A DNA stretch of 64,000 bases, taken from Norana najaformis (lineage: Eukaryota; Annelida; Clitellata; Crassiclitellata; Hormogastridae). Under the pieces are notes generated by a model. That model made no database searches. It saw only the letters and a list, made by a program, of their open reading frames with translations, and was not told the DNA's origin. Location: contig OZ029921.1 in NCBI GenBank assembly GCA_964023275.1, forward strand, positions 28,813,230 to 28,877,229, in the 5' to 3' direction. Position 1 is the first letter of the stretch. Each line of letters starts with the position of its first letter. Positions 37,640 through 49,581 of this stretch are shown here, in pieces. A program made the position numbers and the translations under genes.

Positions 37640-37830
37640 CAAAACAAGTCTTAGGCAGATATTCACAAAAAACATGCCTACTTACCAACAATGCACCAGA
37701 GCAATCAAATGAAAGAACAACATGGCAACCGATATAATTTTCTCTACTTCAGTGGCACTCTTGCCTACGACCCGAGATCAACAGATGGCACTCGCTCTCA
37801 GCCCCATTGCCTCGGTCCGTTTATCACAGC
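37640..37830 (+). repeat. Long direct repeat, copy 1
   Basis: About 180 bp similar to 40890-41075. The core ACTTCAGTGGCACTCTTGCC through ACCCGAGATCAACAGATGGCAC is identical. The element is not identified. Confidence 0.7.
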
Positions 37831-38264
37831 TGATTCTAATAGACAACTACAAGTTAGAAGCTTACTTTGGCCACTAGATGAAGCTGACTAGCGTCACAAG
37901 CAAGATTTGAGCTCGTTACCATTGCAGACAACGTCCCTACTGCCATGCCTTGCACCTCATTATTATGCAAGTAAACAACACTCTGTACAAATCAACCTGA
38001 TCTTTGCAACTGAGCCATCAGCTTCACGTCATATGCAGCCTGAAAATTTAAAAAGCTCTAAAAATACAGACAAATCAAATCACATTCAACTTAGCCACCA
38101 CCTGCGTGCATCTACATACGGCTATGAGCGTTAATTAATGTAAGCACATTCGTACCTATCTTTGCAGAAAACAGTTTGCATACGACTCAAATGTGTTTTA
38201 AGGGTCGATAAAACTACTTTGCCGACAATTAGTATTTATTTCAGTAGGAAATTACATGTGGAAA

Positions 38265-38470
38265 TCAAAATTCAACTGAAAATAAATTTCACTAAAGCTG
38301 AAAAACTACTTCAACTGAAGCTGAAATGTACTCTATCACTAAACATTATTCAAATAAAAATTCAACTGAAAATAAATTTCAGACGATGCTGAAAATGCAT
38401 AACCGCTGAAGCTGAAGAACTACTTCAACTGAAGCTGAAATGTACTCCATCACTAAATATTATTTAAATG
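38265..38470 (+). repeat. About 111-bp imperfect tandem duplication
   Basis: ACTACTTCAACTGAAGCTGA followed by AATGTACTC is present at 38307 and 38418; smaller AAATTCAACTGAAAATAAAT words recur within. Confidence 0.65.
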
Positions 38471-38544
38471 CTAACTTTCAAAGTTCTAATGTGATAGCCA
38501 AGAATGTAAAACTAGCAAGCAACCTGCAAATATTACTAATAGTA

Positions 38545-38600
38545 AGACATTTGTTGACATGCCATGTGTCCATCGGCTGAGCGAGGAATCGTAGGCGAAA
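38545..38600 (+). repeat. Short dispersed repeat
   Basis: Second copy of the 3515 repeat (GTCCATCGGCTGAGCGAGGA). Confidence 0.5.
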
Positions 38601-38924
38601 ATACTAATACTGAATATTTACTTAAAACTCCCAGAACCAATCTACAAACAGTTTCAATACTCTAACACCGAACCTCAGAATAAAAGCAATTCAATAAAAC
38701 CCTTGGTCCAGCAGTCTTTCAGCAAAACAACCAAGCTAAATCCTACACCCACTGCAAACCTTCAACGAAAACATTCATGAGATGCAGACCGGAAAAAACT
38801 ATTTACAGAATAGTTTTCAAGATAAAATGAACACAAACAAAGATATATAGCCATCTAAAACTAGTGTCACTGGGAACAATAGCTAGTGACTGCAAAACAA
38901 ACAGCAGCCATGCACCTTCATGGC

Positions 38925-39000
38925 TGCGCTTGTGAATAAGCTGGTGCCCTGCGCTTAGCTTTTAAGTAGCACTTCAGAAATTTTGAGATTACGGTTACCT
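38925..39000 (+). mobile_element. LINE family A 3' end, short and diverged
   Basis: About 75 bp similar to the last part of family A (GTGAATAAGCTGGTGCCC ... TGAGATTACGGTTAC). Strongly truncated. Confidence 0.5.
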
Positions 39001-40889
39001 TCACAACTGGGGACATTTTACCAGAGATGGGCAACAAAACTAGTTAGTCAGCTCAAACTAAATTACACCCAACTTTTCTCTAACCACTACCAATATATCG
39101 TTATACCGGTACACGCTAAAACTTAAGTATGCATATTCAAATAGACATACAAATAAATTTGCCGTTATTACTAATACTATTTTACTTTTTTACAGTTGGC
39201 AGTGAGACACTATTATCATCTTCAGAACAAATCAGGATGAGTATTCAATTATGAAACATCATGTGCAAAAGACAGGAGGAGAAATGGTGCAGCACATTAC
39301 ATGGCATTTACTCTGTGGTTAAGATAACTTATAAATAACCAATATTTGAGAAATAACCATAACACAGACATGAATAATTAATTATGAATATAACAGAACA
39401 GCTGCGAACAGTCATCTCAAGAATAATCGCACGCAAGACAAAATCCATCACGTTTACTTAGTTATCATTACCTAGTTTGAATGTGACTCAAACATTTAGC
39501 ATTGCTCTGTATCAGAATTACATTACCATTGTATTGGACTGTTACATCCATAATACATTACAAACTTCACAAATAACTTGCTTCCTATACAAAACACTTT
39601 TAGTTCAAGACTGACTGATAATGTCTTTGAAGCAAGTTTTTGTTAAAGTCTCAATCGTCATTTGGCCAAACTACAGGTAGCTAGAATTATAACAGTACAC
39701 AGATCAAGTTGTAATTCTGCAATTAATTTCAGAAAAATGAGAACTGCAATGTTTTAAATCAAGTGAAGCTTAACAGTATTAAATGCCACATGAAGAACTT
39801 AAAAACCTAATGATAGTTCACGCTCGTGTCAAAACAAAATCACACTATCACCATCATCATCGCTCTGCAGCATTTACTGGCAATAAGAGAAACGATTAAA
39901 AACAAGAGAAAATGAATACAAGATCTTAAAATTCTAATCTTAACCAAAGCAATCTCAAATAATCGCTTTAAACAAGCGAAAACACAAAACGCTGATAACT
40001 GTCAATCTTCGTTGTGCGTCATCAGACATTATTATTAAAAAACTGTCGCAATCACCAATGACATTTACAGGAAAACTATTATTTCTGCAAACATTGTCTG
40101 AAAAGCAACCCAACATATCTCTCAGACCTCAGTAACACAACATTAACTCAGGCACCAATACCAAACAATGACAAGTCCATGCCTGGCTAGTGCCACGTTT
40201 CTAAGAGAACCAATTGCATGGGCAACCATCTGTGGAATACCAGGTTATATTGACCAACTCAGCCAACCACCATTCCAGGGTCGAGTACTAACACAAGTTG
40301 AGAAATTTTAAAAGTTGTCCTTTGCTGGACTGCATTTTAGTCAAGAAGTCATTTACCGTCTACAACAAAGTTTCACCACAGGACAGTGTTTCTGATGAGC
40401 ACTGGCAAAGGCAAATAAACAAGCCAATTACCTCAGCATCTACCATTTACAATTACCTTTTAGCTTCTACCATTTTCCAACAGATCAGCAGCAATCTGCA
40501 ACTGTTGTACAGTAACAAACAATTGTTTGCAATAAAGACAACCAACAACAGAAAATTTTGCACCTCTAATGACAATGGACACTTTGCAGGTGTAAAGCAG
40601 ACACTATTGCACTTGTGATAGCAATTTGTTTCTCCCTATCACTACCAATTTGTTGAGTAATTGGGTAGTACGTTTCATTTGGTGACCCAAACAAGTGGAA
40701 TCTTAAAACACGTAATAATTAAAAGTCAGTGGCTGTCTAATTTTATTATTATTTACGCCATTCTTATTAATGAGTATCCACTAGTCTCCATCACTGTTGT
40801 CTTACTTCATGGTTCTTCTTTAGAATTCATTTTGATGTGTACCAAAAATTAAGATTTTTAACTTATGGGATGGATGTCACCCACAACTC
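39001..40889. other. Intergenic or 3' UTR of CCSER-like gene
   Basis: No coding signal. On the minus strand a possible AATAAA (40747-40742) would give the CCSER-like gene a 3' UTR of roughly 570 nt. Confidence 0.35.
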
Positions 40890-41075
40890 ATAGGAACAAG
40901 CCTCAAACAGATAATCACAAAAAAAACATGCCTAGTTACAAAGCACCAAAGCAATCAAATGAAAGAACAACATGGCAACTGACATAATTTTCTCTACTTC
41001 AGTGGCACTCTTGCCTACGACCCGAGATCAACAGATGGCACTTGCTCTCACACTGATTGTCCAGGTCCATTGTGA
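40890..41075 (+). repeat. Long direct repeat, copy 2
   Basis: Partner of 37640-37830 about 3.2 kb away, same direction. An in-frame stop breaks the frame that is open in copy 1, so it is not coding. Confidence 0.7.
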
Positions 41076-41311
41076 TCCAAGCACTAGACGTGACCCGCAG
41101 TCTGTGAACCACTTATGCACATGTACATAACTTCGAAACAACTACAGAGAATGGAATGTACAGTTCAAGTCACTGATGTTATATTTCAAAGACAACTTAA
41201 GATTACTGTATTTCACAGATCAAAACAACGCTTGTTAACAGCATGAAACTGGCACCAGTATGTTCCTCATGTAGATTCTTGTTATTTATGATGTAACATG
41301 CAAGCATTCGA

Positions 41312-44300
41312 CTAATGCTCTTCCTCATAAATGTCTGACATCCCATACTCGTATTTAGTCTGAAACAGAAAAAGGTCAAGGGCTGTTAAAAAATACCTAA
41401 CATCTTTAAATAAGTGTGCTGTAAAGGGGTGGCATCAAACATACACCTCGTCAGTTTTGCTCAGTGTCGATTGCAAAACCATTTCACGCACTCTTTATGT
41501 AGCTTAATCCATCAGCATGTGTCACAGGACATTTACACGAAGCTTTCATGAACCTCCTAGAGGCAATTCTTCATGTGAGCCAAGTAAGAAAACAAGCAAG
41601 TTTTCTCACTAACAGTAAAAACTAAAACTCAAAATGCAAACTATCACTTTACAACAAATTAGGCTTTGGACTGATTTCAGGTATCCTACAAACTGCATAC
41701 GAAGGCTGAAGCACCAAAACGCCATTTACACAAAGGTAGAGTAGGGTTGCATGGTTAAGCAATAGCACCAATAATTTAAACTTGTAATCAAATGGTGAGA
41801 GGAAAGCTTGACAACAGTCACTCATCAGCAAGACACTGTCAGTATGCCTAGATTTTAAACCTCAGTTTGGCCGACACACTACCAATCTGGTCTCACAATG
41901 TCCCTTTACCATTTCTAATGATTTCAACGCTAAAGATACCACTTCTGATGATTCCAACATTCAAGATACATACCATTTGCTGTTGCAGCAGAGAAATGGT
42001 CTTCTGCTGTTCGTCAATAGTTCGCTGCATTGTGCAGACCTTCACCTGCAGGTCACGGTTTATCTACAAAGCACAGAGAAGAATTTTCACTACTGCTCAA
42101 ATACATCTGAAAATACTCGTATACTCTGAATCAATGAACACAAGGGGCGTCTTGAATGGGACTTTCCTTATAGAACAATCTCCTCAGCAACATTTTCATG
42201 GTTTTACTTAATGGAGACAGCATCACATTCCTTTAAGCTCTAAAGATAAAGCTTTACCATTCTGGTGCTATCCATGTTTCTCATAGTTTCGATAGTTTCT
42301 TAAGAGGTGCTACGCAAATGCTATTACGATTACAGTTAAAATTACGGTTAGTTATGCATTTCAGTTCTGCTTGATTTTTCACAAGTAAACAATAACTGTT
42401 TGATCATTATCAAATATAAGCTACAATTAGATTTCCAAACATAAGATGCTGTATTGAAAGAAATGAATTCCAAAAAAGGTCTGCTTACTTCCAAAATTTC
42501 ATCATAAGATGGCTTCGTATCTGGAGAAGCATTGTTCATCGCACCACCCTAAAGACAGAAAACCAAGATAAGGTAAAAGTAATAATTCTTTTCATAAACT
42601 GACATAGTTCACTGGACTGAACATCGTGCAAACACAACTGCCATTTAGCAATAAAGGCAATGAATTCAGAAAATTAAGAAGATAAGTACAGCTATTTCGT
42701 TAAAAGCATCTACTGATGGCACATCATGTAATATGGGCAAAATGCACAGTACCAACAACTCATCAAGTACTGGCCAACCCTCTCCTATGGACCGCATAAC
42801 TCAAAAATGAATTCCATATTCACAAGCACCATGGGTTTAATCTATCACCAAAATGGGGAACCAGGCAATGACATGCAGAGGAGAAATGCCAGTACATTCC
42901 ACAGCCAGCAAAATCTAGACATCTTTAAAGTTACAAGCTAAAGGCAGAATTTTTAAACTCACCTTCAGAGGCGAAGTCAGGTCACAAGATAACCGAGGTT
43001 TAGAACTTGCGTTCAAAATAGGCTGATTAAATGAAGGACAATGAAGTTCATCCTAATGTTAAAGAAAAAAAATGGAATGAAATTTCTATGCTTGATGACT
43101 TAATAAAAAGTATCAAGTAGTAGTATATAAATAAATTTTACAAGGTCAACGAGTATGACTAAAAGTACCAAATTTCACAGCATTAAAGGTTACAAAGCAT
43201 TATTAAAAGCACATCTGGCCAAGTCACACTGTTGAACTGTCACCTTATTATGCGCATTGCAAGCTGTTCAGCAAAGCAACTGCATCAATGGCTAATCTGC
43301 CATGCAACTCAGGTTCACTTCCTTCTTTCCAGAAACATCTGAAAACTTACCACTCTCTTATCTCTCTGTGTGTGACTTTGCAAGTAACAATTTTTCATAA
43401 TAAATTTAATAATAATAATAATAATAGTAAATTCTAACAACAACGAGCAAAAGTATCAAGCTGAATATTGTTAAACCCACTAAATGTTTCAGCAGCAAAG
43501 TACTAAGTTCGTTGAAAGTACATCATTAAAAGCACCAAGTCTAAGGATACCAAACTTGTCAAGTGCAACAGTATTTTCAAAAGCATCATGTCAGACGACA
43601 CTGAATACCAAACCAGCAACATTATCAAACCAATAATTGCCGTATTAAAAGTACCTCTTGCAACATTCTTTTCAGCTTCAAAAGCATCGTCTTCATAGAG
43701 GTCAAATCCTGTGCCATGCTGCGATGGGTAAACGCCTCAATGACTATCTGTTCATCATCGTCAATTATGCTGTTCTGTCTTGGGGGCTTCAGGCTCAACT
43801 GTCGACGAATTCCAGCCGCTGAAATGCTTCCATCTCCAGATGCCAATGGACCCTCACCATCCGATGTAATACGATTGGGCCTAAAAAGTGCATCAGGGTT
43901 TAACTGAAGCTCTGATCAAAGCCTTAATAACAGCACTAACTCTTAGTGAACAATACAATCTAAACTACGGTGTAAAAAGCCACAGGTCAAAGCAGATATG
44001 ACAGATGAGAAATGCTGTAAATTATTACACAATTTTGTATTCTTAATAAAAGTAAGCAATAAAGAAGCTGTAGGCCAAATTATCATAATTTTACAATAAT
44101 TATAATAATAATTTCGAATCTGAATTTAAAGTTTGCGTTATGAGGAGAAACTCATCCTGTTCATTTGTCACTTAACATTTCCAACATTTTATTAACTACA
44201 GAATTCTGCTGAAATCATAACTAAGAAAGTAGCATCTGTCTTCTGTTACCTGACTTCATTCCAGGCTATTATCATGTTAATTTTTTATAAGCTTTAGATA

Positions 44301-45941
44301 CAAAAATAAATTACAATATAAATTGCCTATTTTTGACAATCCAATTTAATTTTCAAGATCCTCAGAGATTACTGTTACCTTGGGAAAAAAACAAGAAATC
44401 TGTTAAGAAATCTAAAGAGGAAAAACTTTACCACAGTTGGATATATGCCCAAAAACTACTGCACTCAAAAGAAGAACTCACTTGTTTCTTAATTGGTTGA
44501 CTTCCATGAGTGAAATCAGTTCATTCAGAGCATTCTTGTCACCGTTCTCAACAGATCGCAAGTCAATACTAGCACTGGACAATCGTGATTGGAGTCTCCT
44601 ATCACACTTCTGCGTTGACCCGCGCTCAATGCTGTTTCGCTGACGCCTGATGACAGAATTTCGCCGCTCAACTTTCAGTTCTGATGTAACTGTGCTTTCT
44701 TCTGGATAATGAAAGGATGCGCTGAATCTAGAGACCGAGATGTGCTTCTTTGTCCTTTCAGTCGATACACTTGACCTGTGACTCTCGTTGATAGTCGGGT
44801 CGTCATTATCCAAATTCAATTCAACGTCAAGCATTAAGTCGTCTGACCCTATGCTGCAGTCATCGTCAAAGTCAATGGATGCCAATGGAGCATCCGACTC
44901 AGAGGCAAGGCGACTCGGGCTAAGCGTGTTGTCATGCGACTTTGGAGTCAAAACATGGCAAGCATCTAAGCTGCTTCCTTGTCCAGAGTCCATACTTGTT
45001 AGAGTTGCTTCATTTTCCATGTTTGGTTGACATTTCACTGGGCTTGTTTCAGTCAGTGGGCTAGATTCTGTCGATTTCTCTTCTTTGGCCTGGACTTCAT
45101 CATTGCAACTTTTTGAAGTGGTTCCGACAAATGCCTTTTCAGCTTTCTCTGGAGTGGATGTCAGAGGACTGCAAGGCGGACGCTTTCCGTGACTGAGGTG
45201 ACCAAAAAGAAAACTTTTCGGCTTCCTCAGAAAACTTGGCACAGACTTACCAACGCTTTGTACTGGTCCAATAGATGCGTCTTGCTGTTGTCGTCCACTT
45301 GCCTCTGCAATGTCTTTTCTAACAGGCACTTCACTGTGATTACGTTCCGGTTTCTTCTTTTTACCTGTTGATGTTCGAGAATCTATTGTGTTCGATCTCG
45401 TTAGTCTGTTTACAAGACTAGGCAGCCGAGAACTGTTGAGATTAACTGGCAAACTGCAGGTCATTTGGGGTTTCGTTTTATCTGATTTGTCTTCCAAATT
45501 CTTCTCCCTACTAGACGACCTGGACCTCCCTGAGGCGTTATCATCATCGATCATCTTCCATGTTTCCATTCCCGGTGGTCGGAATGGATAAGACTTCTTG
45601 CCATCTCCAGAACCAAGATCCTTGTCTTCACTTGGTCTAATGATACAGATTTCTACCGTTTCACGGCCGGTTGCAGAAGCACATCTAACTGGGGCTCGGA
45701 AGCCGAACCTTTTCTTCTCTTTCTCTGAAGACGCTGGTCCAAAATCTTTTATGATTTCCTTCGTTTCTGTTGTTTGCATAGGATCTTTGTCAACAAGTAC
45801 AGGCTCCACATTTGACTCATGCTTGGCTTTGGCACTGCGGCTGTGAAAGCCAAACAATCCGGACTTACTCCTGCGACTGTCAGACATTACAGTAACAGCA
45901 TTATAGTCTGGCTGTTTGGGGAGTGACTGCTTAGCACCCAT
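41312..45941 (-). CDS. CCSER-like serine-rich coiled-coil protein (FAM190 family)
   Basis: Six coding exons read on the minus strand: 45941-44482, 43880-43655, 43052-42963, 42548-42489, 42063-41974 and 41359-41312. They join in phase to 657 residues. Evidence for the family is an acidic DDLMLDVEL motif at about residue 375 followed by QDLTSMKTMLLKLKRMLQE at about 544-562. These match the order and wording of the acidic motif and the LKMKRVLQE helix of vertebrate CCSER1/2. The large first coding exon is Ser/Lys-rich and probably disordered. Residues 613-642 are a heptad-like coiled coil (QVKVCTMQRTIDEQQKTISL). The protein ends KYEYGMSDIYEEEH. The N-terminus MGAKQS fits an N-myristoylation signal (Gly2, Ser6), and human CCSER1 also begins MG with Ser6. 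An AG acceptor 4 bases before the ATG shows an intron in the 5' UTR; the upstream exon was not placed with confidence. CCSER proteins are linked to microtubules and cell division, but their chemistry is unclear. CCSER1 versus CCSER2 cannot be decided here. Confidence 0.85.
42285..42347 (+). mobile_element. Family C 3' end in intron of CCSER-like gene
   Basis: TTAAGAGGTGCTACGCAAAT then ATTACGATTACAG. It lies between the fourth and fifth coding exons (42548-42489 and 42063-41974). Confidence 0.4.
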
Positions 45942-46014
45942 TCAACTAGAAAAGAACAAAATGTTGCTTTCAATTAAAAAAAACGATAAACCAACAACAA
46001 CATACGTACAACGT

Positions 46015-46045
<31 letters not shown>

Positions 46046-46861
46046 ATGTAAAATAGAGTAAGTGTCCATTTACCAGTCTTCATATTGTACTTATATAATT
46101 CAGCTGAAGCACAGGCAAGCTGGTATACAGAAATAACACAACACTGAACTGTAAATTGGATAATCAACAATTTAAGATTATACTGCTTGATAAAAAATTT
46201 CCATTTTCACAAGTTGTATGACGATTCAAATCCTTCTAAATTATTTCAAAGTACCTAGGCTTTTAAAAATAATCAAATATTTTAACTTAAATTCAAAAAA
46301 TCAAATAGGTTCTCTGTGTCACAAAACAGCCTTTTTAAAAACAACTAAAAACAGCAAGTTACAAACTACTTCATAATTTTTGGCAAGGGTAACGAAAAGT
46401 TAGCAAATATATTTCTAGGCTGAAACTACTGTGACTGAGGACTACAAACCTGGATCGCCGTTTGCATTCGCAAAACTGTCAATTTTACCGAAAACGACCC
46501 TACTACATCGTACTTAAGGACGTTACTGGATTTTACATTAAATCACACAAGGAACATTCAATTATCGCACTAAAATAATGGTAGAGGCCTCAACCGCTGC
46601 TAGAAAGAGCTGAAGATTATTACCAAGTTGTGCTTTCGGAATATTTCTGTAATCTGACAACAGCTTTATAATAATTTCAAAATTTTCCATTTTTATAAAG
46701 AAGAAGGAAAGAATATTGTCCTTTGGCAGATGTCGCGACTTACCAAATGAAATGATGAACGCAACACAAGAGGTATCTCAACTAAGAACGACTTATACGT
46801 CAGCAATTTCCTTCGAAACACGCTACTTCTCCAAAATAAATTTGAAGTAATCTATACATTT

Positions 46862-47245
46862 GAAAGACTACTGGTGGCGGAAATGAGCTGGCTAAGAAGA
46901 ATACTGGACAGAAACAGACGAGATAAGATCCGCAATGAGACAGGAAAAGACATTGGTGGACAGGATTAGAGAAAGAAGACTGACTTGGTTTGGGCACGTA
47001 ACGAGGATGGACACCGGAAGACTACCAGCCAGAGCAATCTATGGCCATGTGGAGGGAACACGGAGTCGAGGAATGCAGACAAAGTCATGGATGGACAATG
47101 TGAAGGAAGATGTGGAAATCAAGGGATTGGACATGAGAACGGCCATTCATACAATCTAGGATAGAACAAAGTGGAGGCGTCTTGTTCAAACCTCATCGTC
47201 GGCACACGCCTGACGGAAGAGAGAAAAAGAAGAAGAAAGATACCT
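46862..47245 (+). pseudogene. LINE reverse-transcriptase C-terminal fragment
   Basis: Codons read MSWLRRILDRNRRDKIRNET in one frame, then, after a one-base shift near 46945, LVDRIRERRLTWFGHVTRMD, GRLPARAIYGHVEGTRSRG and GLDMRTAIH. This is the well-known C-terminal RERRLxWFGHVxRM ... GxRxRGxxxxxWxD pattern of invertebrate LINE proteins. A GA/A-rich tail ends it at 47245. The frameshift and the missing 5' part make it dead. Confidence 0.7.
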
Positions 47246-47407
47246 ATGAAAAGGTTGAACTTAAACGTGACGCCTTGGTCAACTAGAATGAGAAGTCGCT
47301 ACTGCTAATACCAACACGATCTTAGAAGAAATTACTTTCGCTGTGATTGATCGTAGTAAAGGAGTTTATATTCCTAGATGTCTAAAATATTGTGGCCAAA
47401 CAAAAAA

Positions 47408-47501
47408 TTCCCGCCCATCTGGTTTACCATTGGCTAGCACAGAACACGTGGCTCTCTCTTAATTGAATATTCATATATGTCATTTGCGCGCTAGCCAATG
47501 G
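47408..47501. promoter_or_regulatory. CCAAT-box / E2F-like / E-box cluster
   Basis: Within 94 bp lie TTCCCGCCC (47408, E2F-like), CCATTGGCTAGC (47427), CACGTG (47445) and GCTAGCCAATGG (47490). The last is the exact reverse complement of the 47427 motif, so two CCAAT boxes face each other 51 bp apart. This is the composition of a proliferation-type animal promoter. No first exon was placed next to it; the CCSER-like gene (minus) begins to its left, and its noncoding first exon could start here. Confidence 0.35.
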
Positions 47502-47934
47502 GATAGCATTATTTTAGTGCGATAATTGAATGGGATGCCGATATAGACATACTGAATTGTGAAAGCTGTGGAAGCCGCCAACTCAACGGTTAACGCCATG
47601 CAGTAGATTTGGCGCTGTTATCTTTGTAACAACTGCTGAATCCAGTGTAACCACATATAACAAATAACACATAACAAACCGCATAAACAAACAAATTTTT
47701 CCCATCTTGCTGTCAATCAATGAACTCTTTGACCGTCAAGCTGTAATTACTATTTACTGAACTGCAACATTAAAACATTTAAATACGTTCCGGAATTTTC
47801 AGAAATTTGAAATATCAGGATAAAAGTAATAATATTACTCTTATAATAATATTACTCTAATCCTGATACCCAAGCGTCACCATATTATGGTGACGCTTTG
47901 GTGTACGCTACTGATCACTGCTCGGGCAAGTGGA

Positions 47935-48214
47935 GACTGTTCTGCGCAGGTCTTCCACTCAAAACTGAAAACACTCCTCTTCCGCAGATCCTATCCTGAT
48001 TCGTCCTCCCCTTATCTCTTCTGCATATCCAATTCCAAACACCACCCACCATAGCCATCAGGCTGCCTGCCTGCCTGAATGACCGGATCTTGACCTGGAA
48101 CCGAACTCATCTTGCCTTTCGATTTTGTTTTGACTGAGCATCTGTGAATAAGCTGGCTCCCGCGACTTAGCTTTCGTTGGGCGCTGGAGAAATCACGAGA
48201 TTACGATTACGACT
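47935..48214 (+). mobile_element. LINE family A 3' end
   Basis: A second copy that still covers the RT C-terminal codons (VFHSKLKTLLFRRSYPDSSS, stop near 48055), the shared 3' UTR and the ATTACG tail. It is 5'-truncated in the same manner as the 29362 copy. Confidence 0.7.
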
Positions 48215-49581
48215 TGACGCATAACCTGAATCGAAATCAAGGTTAAGGAAATGGGAATTCCAGTAGTCAAGTTTGGAGTGGACAGTTGAGGTAGCGATGG
48301 TAGAGGCAGTTTTTAAATTGAGCTTAGATCGAACAAGGTGAAGGTCACGAACTTGAATGAAACGGGTGCACGAGAAGTTGGAGATGTTATTTTAAAACGA
48401 GATGTTGGTCCACGGTGATGACAACATTGCGTGGAGGAATTAGTTAATAGATGGATTATTATTTGTTTCGTTATTCCTTAGTCGTAATTAATAATAAGAA
48501 TAGTTGCTTAGCATATAGACTGGGAAGTAAATAGTAATGTTATTCCACTAAGCAGGCCTTTATGTGAATGATACATGTACGTATGTGGCTGGAAGTTGTA
48601 CTCGCGGAAATGGAGCGAGAGCCGTGTAATAGTGGGGAGATGCGTTGCCTGGTATCCATGTGCTTAGGGCTTGAAGTCACAAAAACTTTACATACGACTC
48701 TCCTGCCCCAGGAACTAAGAGAATGACTGGTGTCTTGGATTAATGGCGGTAATTCCCGAGTTACAAGATCTATGTAAAATGGTGGAATAGAGAAAGTCTG
48801 TAGCAAAGAAGGCTTGCAAAAATGGAACAACTCTTGCCGGTAACCCTGTTATGAGAGAAGGCCATCCCCAGGCCGATGCCCATCCGGCAACCACAGAAGA
48901 GACAGGGTCGATTCCCATGACAAAGCTTTACAGTGTTGCCTCATCAAAGGAAGCCACCCATCCTGAACCTTGCTTGGAAAGAACGCACTCTATGGATAGA
49001 GATGGTACGAGAAGGCCATTTCTACATTGACAGTAGACGGGCAGTGATTCGGGTAGCTCTGAACGGGGTTGGAGTCATCCCACCCTGTGAAGTTATGCAC
49101 AGGCCCCAACCAGAACATCTGCATGAATGCAATAATTCAGACCTGTTTGGGAAGCCTGCTAGAAATGTACACAGTTAAGTTGTGTTAATCCAGTTATCTA
49201 CCAGCGTGAGAGTGAGAGGGAGGAGAGAGAGGTAAATAGAGAGAGAGAGAGACCCATGAGCTTTTGCAGAGAATTGCTGAACCGTAAAGTTAACTGAAGC
49301 ATGGTTCTTTGAGTGACCAACCATCTTTATGATCTTTCACTTTTCAAAACTGCAGATGCATACAACTGTTTAACATGCAGCCGCCCACTTGTACTACATG
49401 CTAAGTGTGGGCCAATAAATATCTATAGCTCAACACAAAGGATACAAAGCTGTCTGTAGTTGTGTCATACGTACAACGCCTTAAAAGAGAACCAGGAACT
49501 TCTATTGCAAGCACTGGCTTGAAGGTTCCTTATTATCTACCAAAAGATTAAGAACTTTGCATTTTATGTGTTATTGTCAGC
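48215..49581. other. Upstream of the claudin-like gene; no gene named
   Basis: A frame at 48933-49178 (81 residues) is open but matches no family I know. A GA-rich tract lies at 49205-49255. It may include a noncoding first exon of the claudin-like gene. Confidence 0.4.

Larger units (their letters stand above)
46555..47532. repeat. Perfect 26-bp inverted repeat bracketing the LINE fragment
   Basis: 46555-46580 (CATTCAATTATCGCAC...) is the exact reverse complement of 47507-47532. The two arms are 978 bp apart end to end, and the similarity stops abruptly on both sides. I see no clear target duplication. It may be the ends of a nonautonomous DNA element carrying the LINE piece. Confidence 0.5.

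Noticed and set aside
37691..37891. 66-codon frame repeated at 40.9 kb
   Set aside because: The second copy has an in-frame stop; this is a DNA repeat rather than a duplicated exon.
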